Shown here: positions 36,140-46,061 of the stretch, piece by piece
Layout: every line of letters starts with the position of its first letter
Numbering within the stretch: position 1 is the stretch's first letter
Assembly: GCA_019084025.1 (NCBI GenBank)
Contig: JAHRBI010000004.1
Location: forward strand, 1 to 64,000
Direction of reading: 5' to 3'
Source of the DNA: Burkholderiaceae bacterium DAT-1
Lineage (GTDB): Bacteria; Pseudomonadota; Gammaproteobacteria; Burkholderiales; Chitinimonadaceae
Length of the DNA stretch: 64,000 bases
Notes under the pieces: model-generated
Database searches by the model: none
What the model was told of the DNA's origin: nothing
What the model saw: only the letters and a program-made list of their open reading frames with translations
Position numbers and translations under genes: made by a program

Positions 36140-36688
36140 CTAGGGCTGAGGATGTGCGATAAAACCGAAGTGACGCTCAATCTCCGTGTTTGCAATCCGC
36201 AGCAGTGGCTTGCCTGCCCATAGCGGTTGCTGATCCGTCTCGCCTGCCAGCCATTGGGCTAGCAGGTCTTCCGGTGATTTGCCGACGACCGGGCTACCTA
36301 GGTATTCCAGCCATGCGTCAAGATCATGGTCATGCAAAGAGGCGACACCATAAGACGTTGCGCACCAAACATGGCCTGCATCATCAACCGCAGTTGATTC
36401 AATATCGACCATGGTAAGACCGGTATGCAAGTCGAGCTGGTGACCGGTCATCCGACCAATGAGGGGTGCGCGTTCCAGCGCGACAAAAACGCGCTGCGGC
36501 CCGTTCTGGAAATACCAATTGCCATGCGCGTCACACAGGTAGTTTCGGCTGATAAAGTGGCAGAGTCCCGGGTGGCGCAAGACTTCACCACGGGTGCGCC
36601 ATTGACCCCGCGCATCTAGCTCCAGCCAGCCATAGCAATCCGGGACATTGGGCCACTTCAGCATGGCGGCACGTACCATCTCGTCCAT
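36140..36688 (-). CDS. Conserved protein of unknown function
   Basis: 182 residues, soluble. Begins MDEMVRAAMLKWPNVPDCYGWLELD and contains HFISRNYLCDAHGNWYFQNGPQRVFV, a Trp/Tyr-rich region, and VWCATSYGVASLHDHDLDAW. I recognise it as a type common in betaproteobacteria but cannot assign a family name or activity with confidence. GGAG lies 8 bases before the ATG. It sits 3 bp downstream of the Hsp15 gene and so belongs to the SDR-hslR transcript. Confidence 0.8.
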   Translation of the reverse strand: MDEMVRAAMLKWPNVPDCYGWLELDARGQWRTRGEVLRHPGLCHFISRNYLCDAHGNWYFQNGPQRVFVALERAPLIGRMTGHQLDLHTGLTMVDIESTAVDDAGHVWCATSYGVASLHDHDLDAWLEYLGSPVVGKSPEDLLAQWLAGETDQQPLWAGKPLLRIANTEIERHFGFIAHPQP

Positions 36689-36691
36689 GGC

Positions 36692-37084
36692 CTACTCCTG
36701 ATTGCATTCGAATTGATGTAGCTGGCGGCGCCACTTTTTGGTCGGGCGACCTTTGATGTCGGGATGATGAAACACGGGCGCTAGCTTGGCCAGGGATTTA
36801 GTCTGGCTGCGCTTCTCTATGCTCTCTTGAGATTCGGTAAACAGCAGAGCCGCTTCAGGCGCGCCTCGCCGCTGATCACTGAGCTGAGTCACGGTAATGG
36901 TAAATTCGCCGCCTGGTGTCTGGATACGCAGGATATCCCCAATCTGGACAGCGCGCGAAGCCTTCGGGCGAACCCCATTGGCATGCACATGGCCGCCTTC
37001 GATGGCTGCAGTAGCGAGGCTGCGTGTTTTAAAAAAGCGTGCAGCCCACAGCCACTTGTCTATCCGTACTGATGCGTCAGACAT
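36692..37084 (-). CDS. hslR: Heat-shock protein 15, S4 RNA-binding
   Basis: 130 residues. S4 domain at the N-terminus (RIDKWLWAARFFKTRSLATAAIEGGHVHANG, VQIGDILRI), then a basic C-terminal tail with KGRPTKKWRRQL. Hsp15 binds free 50S subunits that still carry a nascent chain and helps recycle them. The start overlaps the end of the SDR gene by 8 bp. Confidence 0.93.
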   Translation of the reverse strand: MSDASVRIDKWLWAARFFKTRSLATAAIEGGHVHANGVRPKASRAVQIGDILRIQTPGGEFTITVTQLSDQRRGAPEAALLFTESQESIEKRSQTKSLAKLAPVFHHPDIKGRPTKKWRRQLHQFECNQE

Positions 37085-37835
37085 CTTTCGACCAGCGAAG
37101 CACTTGACGTGTCGTGCCGCTACTTGCCGGGCCTAGCAGCCACAACAAGGCTGGCGCGAGTTCGGCAGGCTGTGCCAGGGCGCTCAGGTCTTCAGCCGGA
37201 TGGGTTTTGACACGGAACGGTGAACGATAACGCCCGGGAATAAACTCGTTGACTCGTAAGGTCGGAATACCGTCCCACTCATCGCCAGCGATCTGGCTCA
37301 GCGCGTGCTGGCCTGCGCGAGTCACGGCATAGCCGCCCCAGTAGGCTTTAGGATCAAACGCATGTTCCTCGCCGACAAATACCACCGAGGCATCAGGCGC
37401 TCGCTTCAGCAGCGGCAACAGGGCGCGGGTCATGGCAAAAGGCACGGCCACATTGGCCTTGAACATGTCCACCCACTCTTCAAGCTTCTGGTGAATCAGG
37501 GGCGACAGAAAATTGAAGCCATTGGCGCAATGCACAATGCCATCGACACGATCGAATTCTTTCCACACCAGATTGGCCAGATTCACGCAGTCCTGATCCG
37601 TCATCTTGGCAAAATCAACCGGAATGGCTGCAGGTGTCGGGCCACCTATCTCAACGATGGCATCATAGACGCGGGTCAACTTGCGCTCGGAGCGTCCGAG
37701 CAATACGACGGTTGCACCAGCTCTGGCACAAGCCAGCGCAGTCGCTTCACCCAGACCCTGACCTGCACCGGTCACCACAATGACACGGTCTTTCAGATAG
37801 TCTGCTGGGGCTGTAAAGTGCGTCCACGGGTGCAT
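37077..37835 (-). CDS. Short-chain dehydrogenase/reductase, YciK-like, with atypical active site
   Basis: 252 residues from ATG 37835; the frame extends 19 codons upstream without a good ribosome site. The cofactor loop VVTGAGQGLG is intact and HCANG replaces NNAG. The region that normally supplies Ser and Tyr-x3-Lys reads VVFVGEEHAF and GGYAVTRAG: the Ser is not in place and the Lys is Arg. The overall pattern, including AYWGGY, resembles E. coli YciK. Either the enzyme is catalytically altered or it serves another role. It overlaps hslR by 8 bp and is divergent from msrB. Confidence 0.87.
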   Translation of the reverse strand: MHPWTHFTAPADYLKDRVIVVTGAGQGLGEATALACARAGATVVLLGRSERKLTRVYDAIVEIGGPTPAAIPVDFAKMTDQDCVNLANLVWKEFDRVDGIVHCANGFNFLSPLIHQKLEEWVDMFKANVAVPFAMTRALLPLLKRAPDASVVFVGEEHAFDPKAYWGGYAVTRAGQHALSQIAGDEWDGIPTLRVNEFIPGRYRSPFRVKTHPAEDLSALAQPAELAPALLWLLGPASSGTTRQVLRWSKDV

Positions 37836-37914
37836 AATGGGTTCCGTTGGCAATAAAAAGGCGGGTAGGGAGCATAGCATGGTATTGAACATGCGTTAAA
37901 GGAGTACGAAAACT

Positions 37915-38304
37915 ATGGGAAAAGTTCGCAAAACAGACACGCAATGGCGTGATCAATTATCCGATGTGCAATATCGGGTGACACGGCATGCCCACACCGA
38001 GCCTCCGTTTACCGGCATTTACTGGGATGAAACGCGAAAGGGCATATACAACTGTGTATGCTGCAATACGCCGCTGTTTGAGTCCGGCACCAAATTTGAT
38101 GCAGGTTGCGGCTGGCCTTCATTCTGGCGCGCGCTACCGGATGTGGTGATTGAGAAGCCGGACCATAGTCATGGCATGATTCGCACAGAAATACTCTGTG
38201 CAGTATGCGATGCACACCTTGGTCATGTATTTGATGATGGTCCCGGCCCTACGGGTCTGCGCTACTGTGTGAATTCCGCGTCGCTTGATCTGCAGTCCGA
38301 CTAG
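37915..38304 (+). CDS. msrB: Peptide-methionine (R)-S-oxide reductase MsrB
   Basis: 129 residues, standalone MsrB. Two Cys pairs for structural zinc (NCVCC and CAVC), the GCGWPSFW active-site segment, and catalytic Cys118 in RYCVNSASL. Repairs methionine-R-sulphoxide in the cytoplasm. AAGGAG lies ~9 bases upstream of the ATG. Divergent from the SDR gene across 79 bp. Confidence 0.96.
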   Translation: MGKVRKTDTQWRDQLSDVQYRVTRHAHTEPPFTGIYWDETRKGIYNCVCCNTPLFESGTKFDAGCGWPSFWRALPDVVIEKPDHSHGMIRTEILCAVCDAHLGHVFDDGPGPTGLRYCVNSASLDLQSD

Positions 38305-38365
38305 GCTGGGGTACAATAGGCCTATCTAGCCAATGAGGGCGCATCGTGCCCAGTGAGGTTGCAAA

Positions 38366-39364
38366 ATGTATGTAGTGGTGACCGGCGCAGCCGGCTTTAT
38401 CGGATCGAATCTGGTCAAGGCACTGAATGAGCGCGGTGTAACTGACATCATTGCCGTAGATCACATGAAAGATGGAATGAAATTCCGTAATCTGGTGGAT
38501 TGCGAAATTGCCCATTACATGGATCGAGATGATTTCATTGCCGAACTGGAAGAGGGCGCATTTGATGGCGAGGTAGACGCTATTTTGCACCAGGGGGCGT
38601 GTTCCAACACCATGGAACATGACGGCCAGTACATGATGGATAATAACTATCAGTATTCTTTGGCGATTCTGGATTACTGTCAGGCCGACTCCGTACCGCT
38701 ATTGTATGCCTCCAGCGCCGCCACCTATGGCGCAGGTACGGTGTTCAAGGAAGAGCGCCAGTTCGAAGCCCCGTTGAATGTGTATGGCTACTCCAAGTTC
38801 CTGTTTGATCAGGTGGTGCGTCGCCGCTGGAACGAGCTGACCGCCCAGGTCGTTGGATTCCGCTATTTCAATGTGTATGGCGCGCGTGAGCAGCACAAGC
38901 TGGGGCGTGGCGCTTCTGTGGCCTATCACCACTTTCTGCAATACCGTGAAACGGGCAAGGTCAAACTGTTCGAAGGCTGTGATGGTTACGGTCATGGCGA
39001 ACAGCGTCGCGATTTCGTGTCGGTGGAAGATGTGGTGAAGGTGAATCTGCACTTCCTCGATCATCCCGATCAATCCGGCATTTTCAATCTGGGGACCGGC
39101 CGTGCCCAGAGCTTCAACGATCTGGCCATGGCGACGGTGAATGCCTGCCGTCGCCACGAAGGTAAGGCACCGCTTACGCTGGCAGAACTGGTCGAGCAAG
39201 GCATCATCGAATACATTCCCTTCCCGGATCACCTCAAGGGCAAGTATCAGAGCTTTACCCAGGCGGATATCGGCCGACTGCGCGAGGCGGGCTATGATGC
39301 TGCACTGCTGTCAGTTGAAGAAGGCGTCAGTCGTTATATCGACACACTGATGAAATCTGCTTGA
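38366..39364 (+). CDS. hldD: ADP-L-glycero-D-manno-heptose 6-epimerase
   Basis: 332 residues, extended SDR. NAD loop [33 protein letters not shown], catalytic Tyr-x3-Lys in [12 protein letters not shown], and [20 protein letters not shown]-like segment (here HKLGRGAS). Makes the L,D-heptose donor for LPS inner core. A TACAAT lies at ~38311 and a GGGC/GCCC mini-hairpin at ~38337 in the 61-bp gap after msrB. GAGG is 7 bases before the ATG. Confidence 0.97.
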   Translation: MYVVVTGAAGFIGSNLVKALNERGVTDIIAVDHMKDGMKFRNLVDCEIAHYMDRDDFIAELEEGAFDGEVDAILHQGACSNTMEHDGQYMMDNNYQYSLAILDYCQADSVPLLYASSAATYGAGTVFKEERQFEAPLNVYGYSKFLFDQVVRRRWNELTAQVVGFRYFNVYGAREQHKLGRGASVAYHHFLQYRETGKVKLFEGCDGYGHGEQRRDFVSVEDVVKVNLHFLDHPDQSGIFNLGTGRAQSFNDLAMATVNACRRHEGKAPLTLAELVEQGIIEYIPFPDHLKGKYQSFTQADIGRLREAGYDAALLSVEEGVSRYIDTLMKSA

Positions 39365-39423
39365 TTGTAGATAATATATTGTGATGAAATTCCGGTGGTG
39401 ACTTCACTGCCGGGATAATCTAC

Positions 39424-39765
39424 ATGCGAGTGTTGCTTGGCTGTTTGCTGTGCCTAATGACATGTTCGGTCAGTGCAGCGATTGATATTAATACTGCCAC
39501 CGAAGTTCAGTTGCAATCCGTCAAAGGGATTGGCCCATCAAAGGCAAAATCGATCGTGCAATATCGAACCCGGCACGGTGCGTTCCGGACAGTAGGTGAA
39601 TTGGCAAATGTAAGGGGATTTGGTGGTAAAACACTGACCCGTCTGCAAGGCGAACTCAGCGTATCTGGAGCCGGAAATGCCTGGTCGCAACAAGCGCCGC
39701 TAGCACAGGCGCCCGCCACCTCGACGGATCATGCCATGAAATCAGTAAAGAAAAAGGGGCACTAG
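39424..39765 (+). CDS. comEA: ComEA family helix-hairpin-helix DNA-binding protein
   Basis: 113 residues. Signal peptide MRVLLGCLLCLMTCSVSAA, then a double helix-hairpin-helix: IDINTATEVQLQSVKGIGPSKAKSIVQYR and FRTVGELANVRGFGGKTL. A low-complexity basic tail ends KSVKKKGH. Such periplasmic proteins bind incoming DNA in natural transformation. Its stop codon lies in the loop of the terminator for the convergent pbpG gene. Confidence 0.93.
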   Translation: MRVLLGCLLCLMTCSVSAAIDINTATEVQLQSVKGIGPSKAKSIVQYRTRHGAFRTVGELANVRGFGGKTLTRLQGELSVSGAGNAWSQQAPLAQAPATSTDHAMKSVKKKGH

Positions 39766-39770
39766 GCCCC
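39751..39770 (-). terminator. pbpG terminator embedded in the 3' end of comEA
   Basis: GGGGC (39756-39760), loop ACTAG containing the comEA stop, GCCCC (39766-39770). On the minus strand it is followed by TTTTT (A-run 39751-39755). It ends pbpG 28 bases past its stop. Confidence 0.75.
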
Positions 39771-39797
39771 CAGGATATCTGTCTGATGCCGAGCATT

Positions 39798-40850
39798 CTA
39801 GCTGGCTTTTGAACGCGGTGCGCCGCTCTCCATCCAGCGCTTGATCCGGATCGCATCGCCAATCCGGGTGAGCTTGCCGTTTGAGTCAAGCAAAACAATC
39901 ACCACCGGAGTTTCTTTAATCGTGGCGCGCATCACCAGACATTTACCCGCCTCGGAAATATACCCCGTCTTCGACACGCCAATTTGCCAGTCGTCGCTCT
40001 TTACCAGCGGGTTGGTATTGTGAAATTCATATTCGCGGCGATTGACCGACGACACGAACGACATCGAATCACTGGTTGAATACGCGCGAATCTCCGGATA
40101 TTGGTGGGCTGCCTCAACCATACGCGTCAAGTCTTCTGCGGTGGAGACATTGTTGCTGTTGAGTCCGGTTGGATCGACGAAGTGGCTGCTGCGCATGTTC
40201 AGTGCTGCGGCCATCCTGTTCATCCGGGCAATGAAGGCATCCTTGCCGATAGGCGATGTACGTGCCAGCGCATGAGCGGCACGATTTTCCGAGGCCATCA
40301 GTGCCAAGTGCAGCACTTCGCCGCGCGTAAGCGTTGTCCCTACCAACAGGCGGGAAGAGGAGTTCTTCAGGGTATCGACATCATCCTGCGTAATGGTAAT
40401 CAGCTCGTTTAGAGGGAGCTGCAAGTCCAGTACAACCATGGCGGTCATCAGCTTGGTGATGGACGCGATGGGGGAAACATTGCCGATATTTTTCTCGAAA
40501 ATATGCTGGCCATTGCGTGCGTCTATCACCAGCGCAGCGCTGGATGCCAGTTGCGGCTCACGTGTGACGGGAGACGGCTCTAGTGAAGCCCGGCGCAGGG
40601 ATGTCTGCGCTTTTCCGCGCTTGCTAGCCGTCAGATGCGTCACTTTTGCGGGGGTGCTCGCAAGGCGTTTGGTCGAAGCGCGCTTGGACGGGGCTGCCTT
40701 TGCCACCTTTTTCTTGCCAGCCTTGGTTTGCGTGGTGTGCTTGGCGGATGGTTGTGCTGCCTCGGCCTGTGAGGGGATGAGCAGAATCGAGGCAGCAACC
40801 GCTGCCGCAATCCATTGCTCTGATGTAAACAACTGCTTCAGGGCGCGCAT
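39798..40850 (-). CDS. pbpG: Periplasmic D-alanyl-D-alanine endopeptidase (PBP7-like)
   Basis: 350 residues from ATG 40850, with GGAG 7 bases upstream; the frame extends 25 codons further without support. Signal peptide (~1-31), then a 65-residue Lys/Ala/Thr-rich basic linker, then the peptidase S11 domain. The triad motifs are SITK with nucleophile Ser130, SEN (MASENRAAHALA) and KTG (VSKTGYIS). Cleaves peptidoglycan cross-links. The basic linker is unusual in length and may bind anionic wall polymers (inference). Confidence 0.95.
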   Translation of the reverse strand: MRALKQLFTSEQWIAAAVAASILLIPSQAEAAQPSAKHTTQTKAGKKKVAKAAPSKRASTKRLASTPAKVTHLTASKRGKAQTSLRRASLEPSPVTREPQLASSAALVIDARNGQHIFEKNIGNVSPIASITKLMTAMVVLDLQLPLNELITITQDDVDTLKNSSSRLLVGTTLTRGEVLHLALMASENRAAHALARTSPIGKDAFIARMNRMAAALNMRSSHFVDPTGLNSNNVSTAEDLTRMVEAAHQYPEIRAYSTSDSMSFVSSVNRREYEFHNTNPLVKSDDWQIGVSKTGYISEAGKCLVMRATIKETPVVIVLLDSNGKLTRIGDAIRIKRWMESGAPRSKAS

Positions 40851-41232
40851 GCAAAAACTCCGATAGATCTGGGGTAACAGTTCCAGTTTATGTTCCGAGT
40901 GGAATAATTCCAAGTAAATCAGCACATAACGCTAGTCTATTGAAGTATTACGTGCGAATTTTGCACGGGACACAATACTTCAGCTTTATCTCTTCTATTC
41001 TACCGTCATTTCAATCAGGTTTCATGGTGATGAACAAGGGATGACGAACGGCGTTTTCCCCTTGTGCCAAGAATGTTGCGGCGCGTAGAATGCTCGGGCA
41101 GTGGCGGATGGTGCGCTGCAGCAGTTGCTGGTTGGATTGTCTATTATTCTGCAGGTTTACGAAGCGCTGACTGTGTCTCAGCCTCAGGGTCTGTGATTCA
41201 GGACGGCGTCCCTTGTCGTACAGGAGACAGCA
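40851..41232. other. Divergent intergenic region pbpG-phaC
   Basis: 382 bases holding the promoters of pbpG and phaC. It contains the nested inverted repeat at 40942-40981 and a short GGAATAATTCC dyad near 40895. An inverted pair ACAAGGG/CCCCTTGT lies around 41033-41067. No clear sigma-70 pair stands out before phaC, and the antisense open frame at 41011-41349 looks like a shadow. Confidence 0.5.
40942..40981. repeat. Nested 40-bp inverted repeat upstream of phaC
   Basis: Outer arms GAAGTATT (40942-40949) and AATACTTC (40974-40981); inner arms CGTGC (40951-40955) and GCACG (40963-40967), with a 7-base loop. It would fold as a bulged hairpin or bind a dimeric regulator. Downstream on the plus strand is pyrimidine-rich, without a clean T-run. 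Confidence 0.55.
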
Positions 41233-43014
41233 TTGAGCAATCACGATTCCGCCGCATCGCAATTCGGCGTGCATCAACAACAGATCAAAGACAATATTCA
41301 GGCTGGACTTGCCCTTTTGTCGGATAACCAGCGCCAGATGTTCCAGCAATTTCTAGGTGGATTGCAAAAGCAGCTGGGTGAACACGATACAAACGGCGCA
41401 TTTCAGCAATTCCTGGGTGGCCTGACCTCCAATGCCAGGCAGGTGATGGATCTGCAAGCCCAGGCTTACAAGCAACAGATGGAGCTCTGGGCGGGATTTC
41501 TTGGGGTACCCAAGCTTGAGCCTCTGGCCGCACCCGAAAAAGGTGATCGGCGCTTTAATGCGCCCGAATGGAGCGAATATCCCTATTTCGATTACCTCAA
41601 GCAATACTATCTGCTGAGTTCCAAATGGCTGATCGATCTGGTCGATCAAACGCCGATGGATGATGCCAGCCGCGAAAAGGTGTCCTGGTACACGCGTCAG
41701 TACATCGATGCGATGTCGCCCGCCAACTTCGCGATGACCAATCCGGAAGTGATCAAGCTGGCCATTGATACCAAGGGCGAGAGTATTGTCGAGGGCATGA
41801 AAAACCTGATGGGCGATATGGACAAAGGTCATATCTCCATGACCGACGAGTCGCTCTTCGAGGTGGGCCGGAACATGGCCGTCACACCGGGGACAGTGGT
41901 CTTTCAGACCCCGTTATTCCAGCTGCTGCAATATACGCCGACAACCGAGCAAGTCTACGAACGGCCGCTTCTTTTTGTTCCGCCATGCGTGAACAAGTAT
42001 TACCTGATGGATTTGCAGCCCGACAATTCGATGGTCCGCCATTTTGTGTCGCAGGGCTATACCGTGTTCCTGGTGTCCTGGCGCAATATCGGGCCCGATC
42101 AGGGCAAGCTGACATGGGATGATTATGTCGAAAGCGGCGTGATCAAGGCCATGGAGACGGTGCGCGACATCAGCAAGCAGGACAAGATCAATGTGCTGGG
42201 CTTCTGCATTGGCGGCCTCATCCTGACCACAACACTGGCCGTCATGAAGGCAAGGGGACTCGACTGGGTCGAGAGCGCTACCTTCATGACCTCACTGATA
42301 GATCATTCCGAGCCGGGTGATCTGAAGTTCTTCGTTGATCCGGCACTGGTGGCCGAGCGCGAGGCGCGGATGGAAGAGGGCGGTGTAGTCGATGGACGCG
42401 AGCTGGCTCGTGCCTTTGCCATGCTGCGTGCCAATGATCTGATCTGGAATTACGTGGTGAACAACTACCTCAAGGGTAAAACGCCACCGCCGTTCGACTT
42501 GCTGTACTGGAACAATGATTCCACCAATCTGCCGATGCCGATGCATACTTTCTTCCTGCGGCATTTCTATATGGAAAACGAGCTGGTTCAGCCGGGCAAG
42601 CTGGTGGTGTGCGGCGTACCTGTTGATGTGTCGACGATTACGGTACCCGTGTACATCTTCGCCGCACGTGAAGATCATATCGTGCCGTGGAAATCGGCAT
42701 TTTCGGGCGTTCCGCTGCTGGGCTCTGCGGACAAACGCTTTGTACTGGGTGCATCCGGACACATTGCGGGTTCGATCAATCCGGTCAAGGCCAATAAGCG
42801 CAATTACTGGGTCAACAGTCTGACTTCGCGCGATGCAGATGCGTGGCTGGAGTCCGCCGAGTCGCGTCCGGGTAGCTGGTGGCAGGATTGGGATCACTGG
42901 CTGATTCCACGTTCCGGCAAGCAAGTGGCTGCGCCCAAAACACCGGGTAACCGCAAGCACAAGGCCATCGAAGCGGCACCCGGCAGTTATGTAAAGGAAG
43001 TAGTCGACCTGTAA
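41233..43014 (+). CDS. phaC: Class I poly(3-hydroxyalkanoate) synthase
   Basis: 593 residues, usual class I length. Lipase-like box GFCIGG with nucleophile Cys325, Asp in [10 protein letters not shown], His in [12 protein letters not shown], and the [18 protein letters not shown] segment. Polymerises hydroxyacyl-CoA into storage granules. The start is TTG at 41233, supported by GGAG 6 bases before it; there is no better in-frame ATG near. The N-terminal ~60 residues are Gln-rich and variable. phaA follows 103 bp later. Confidence 0.95.
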   Translation: MSNHDSAASQFGVHQQQIKDNIQAGLALLSDNQRQMFQQFLGGLQKQLGEHDTNGAFQQFLGGLTSNARQVMDLQAQAYKQQMELWAGFLGVPKLEPLAAPEKGDRRFNAPEWSEYPYFDYLKQYYLLSSKWLIDLVDQTPMDDASREKVSWYTRQYIDAMSPANFAMTNPEVIKLAIDTKGESIVEGMKNLMGDMDKGHISMTDESLFEVGRNMAVTPGTVVFQTPLFQLLQYTPTTEQVYERPLLFVPPCVNKYYLMDLQPDNSMVRHFVSQGYTVFLVSWRNIGPDQGKLTWDDYVESGVIKAMETVRDISKQDKINVLGFCIGGLILTTTLAVMKARGLDWVESATFMTSLIDHSEPGDLKFFVDPALVAEREARMEEGGVVDGRELARAFAMLRANDLIWNYVVNNYLKGKTPPPFDLLYWNNDSTNLPMPMHTFFLRHFYMENELVQPGKLVVCGVPVDVSTITVPVYIFAAREDHIVPWKSAFSGVPLLGSADKRFVLGASGHIAGSINPVKANKRNYWVNSLTSRDADAWLESAESRPGSWWQDWDHWLIPRSGKQVAAPKTPGNRKHKAIEAAPGSYVKEVVDL

Positions 43015-43066
43015 GGGACGACTCCTCCAGACCAACAGTTCAACCCCGATAAGTTAAACCAATAAC

Positions 43067-43090
43067 CGGGCCATACCCCAGTGTGGCCCG
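43067..43090 (+). other. Intergenic hairpin phaC-phaA
   Basis: CGGGCCA (43067-43073), 10-base loop, TGGCCCG (43084-43090), with no T-run, 28 bases before the phaA ATG. Likely an mRNA-stabilising or processing hairpin. Confidence 0.5.
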
Positions 43091-43117
43091 ATCATCCCAA
43101 GTCAGGAGACTCTCAAC

Positions 43118-44299
43118 ATGTCCGACGTCGTTATCGTAGCCGCACAGCGTACTGCCATTGGTTCCTTCGGCGGCAGTCTCGCCAAAGTGTCTGCACCGGA
43201 TCTAGGTGCCGTGGTGATCAAGTCGCTGCTGGAAAAGACTGGCGTGGCAGCAGACCAGATTAGCGAAGTGATTCTGGGCAATGTGCTAACTGCCGGTCTG
43301 GGTCAGAATCCGGCACGTCAGGCACTGATCAAGGCCGGTATCCCGGTTCATGTACCGGCACTCACGATCAATCAGGTGTGCGGTTCCGGCCTCAAGGCCA
43401 CCCATCTGGCGGTACAGGCTATTCTGGCGGGCGATGCCGATATCGTGATCGCAGGCGGTCAGGAAAACATGTCGCTGTCCCCGCACCTGCTGATGAATTC
43501 CCGAGACGGCATCCGCATGGGTAACGGCGCGCTGGTCGATAGCATGGTGTATGACGGTCTGACCGATGTATACAACCAGTATCACATGGGCGTGACCGCC
43601 GAAAACATCGCTGCCAAGTATGGCATCAGCCGTCAGGAGCAGGACGAGCTGGCGCTGGCTTCGCAGAACAAGGCTGAAGCCGCGCAAAAGGCAGGCAAGT
43701 TTGCCGATGAAATCGTGCCGGTGGTGATTCCGCAGAAGAAGGGCGATCCTATCTCCTTCGCCAACGACGAGTTCATCAAGATGGGCGCCACCATGGATGG
43801 CCTCGCCAAACTGCGCGCAGCCTTTAATAAAGAAGGCACAGTGACGGCTGGCAATGCATCCGGTATCAACGATGGTGCCGCTGCTGTGATGCTGATGAGC
43901 GCAGACAAGGCCAAGGCGCTGGGTCTGAAGCCGCTGGCACGTATCGCTGGCTATGCCTCCGCTGGTGTCGAGCCAAGCATCATGGGCATGGGTCCGGTGC
44001 CGGCAACCCAACGTGCACTGGCTCGCGCAGGCTGGACACTGGATCAGGTTGACCTGATCGAAGCCAATGAAGCCTTCGCTGCGCAGGCGCTGGGTGTGGC
44101 CCGTGAACTGAAGTGGGACTGGAACAAGGTCAACGTCAATGGTGGTGCCATTGCGCTGGGTCACCCGATTGGTGCGTCCGGTTGCCGTGTGCTGGTCACC
44201 CTGCTGCATGAACTGGCTCGCCGCGATGCCAAGCGTGGTCTGGCTACGCTGTGTATCGGTGGTGGCATGGGTGTGGCACTGGCGGTTGAGCGCGTCTAA
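43118..44299 (+). CDS. phaA: Acetyl-CoA C-acetyltransferase (beta-ketothiolase)
   Basis: 393 residues, full thiolase. Acylation Cys in [33 protein letters not shown] with the catalytic His, and second Cys in [10 protein letters not shown]. Condenses two acetyl-CoA into acetoacetyl-CoA, feeding PHA synthesis here; it could also act in degradation (phaA versus bktB cannot be told by eye). GGAG precedes the ATG by 9 bases. No acetoacetyl-CoA reductase (phaB) follows; a terminator does. Confidence 0.95.
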   Translation: MSDVVIVAAQRTAIGSFGGSLAKVSAPDLGAVVIKSLLEKTGVAADQISEVILGNVLTAGLGQNPARQALIKAGIPVHVPALTINQVCGSGLKATHLAVQAILAGDADIVIAGGQENMSLSPHLLMNSRDGIRMGNGALVDSMVYDGLTDVYNQYHMGVTAENIAAKYGISRQEQDELALASQNKAEAAQKAGKFADEIVPVVIPQKKGDPISFANDEFIKMGATMDGLAKLRAAFNKEGTVTAGNASGINDGAAAVMLMSADKAKALGLKPLARIAGYASAGVEPSIMGMGPVPATQRALARAGWTLDQVDLIEANEAFAAQALGVARELKWDWNKVNVNGGAIALGHPIGASGCRVLVTLLHELARRDAKRGLATLCIGGGMGVALAVERV

Positions 44300-44320
44300 T
44301 TGCCTGTCACATGGTGCAAA

Positions 44321-44345
44321 GCCCGGTCAATTGGCCGGGCCTTTT
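44321..44345 (+). terminator. Terminator of the pha operon
   Basis: GCCCGG (44321-44326), 8-base loop, CCGGGC (44335-44340), then CTTTTC. It ends phaC-phaA 22 bases past the stop. Confidence 0.82.
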
Positions 44346-44402
44346 CGTATCTGCCGGTAAACCGCGTATAATGCAAAGCATCAGACTGACAGGATTATCA
44401 CC

Positions 44403-44606
44403 ATGGCGTTGCTGTTCAAAGATATCAAATACGTGTCCGATCACACTCGCTTCATGAACGAGTTTCTGGCGAAAAATCCGGATGTTGCACAAGGTCAGGT
44501 CGAAGGCCGTGCCATTCTGTGGGACAAGGAAGTCGATCGCGAATTCAATAAGGCGGCAGATGCTGTCCGCGTGAATCAAAAGCCCTACGCTTACCAGCCG
44601 GACTAA
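44403..44606 (+). CDS. DUF3460 family small protein
   Basis: 67 residues. Ends with the family pattern EGRAILWDKEVDREF...RVNQKPYAYQPD; the N-terminus YVSDHTRFMNEFLAKNPDV is an amphipathic helix. A small cytoplasmic protein restricted, to my knowledge, to betaproteobacteria; function unknown. It is flanked by terminators, so it is transcribed alone from the ~60-base gap upstream, which holds TATAAT-like TATAATG near 44367. Confidence 0.9.
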   Translation: MALLFKDIKYVSDHTRFMNEFLAKNPDVAQGQVEGRAILWDKEVDREFNKAADAVRVNQKPYAYQPD

Positions 44607-44647
44607 GCACGCTGGTGTAGGTATCGGTTTAAACCGATGCAGTTATG

Positions 44648-44677
44648 AAAAATGCCCGTCAAACGACGGGCATTTTT
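44648..44677. terminator. Bidirectional terminator between DUF3460 gene and serS
   Basis: AAAAATGCCCGTC (44648-44660), loop AAAC, GACGGGCATTTTT (44665-44677): a 13-bp stem with A- and T-runs on both sides, serving the convergent genes. Confidence 0.93.
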
Positions 44678-44698
44678 GTTTGTGTTCGGCGATTTCAA

Positions 44699-46006
<1,308 letters not shown>

Positions 46007-46061
46007 TTATGTACGTCAGCGTACTGTCAGCCGATCATTTTAGCGGTCTGCGCGGGATGGC

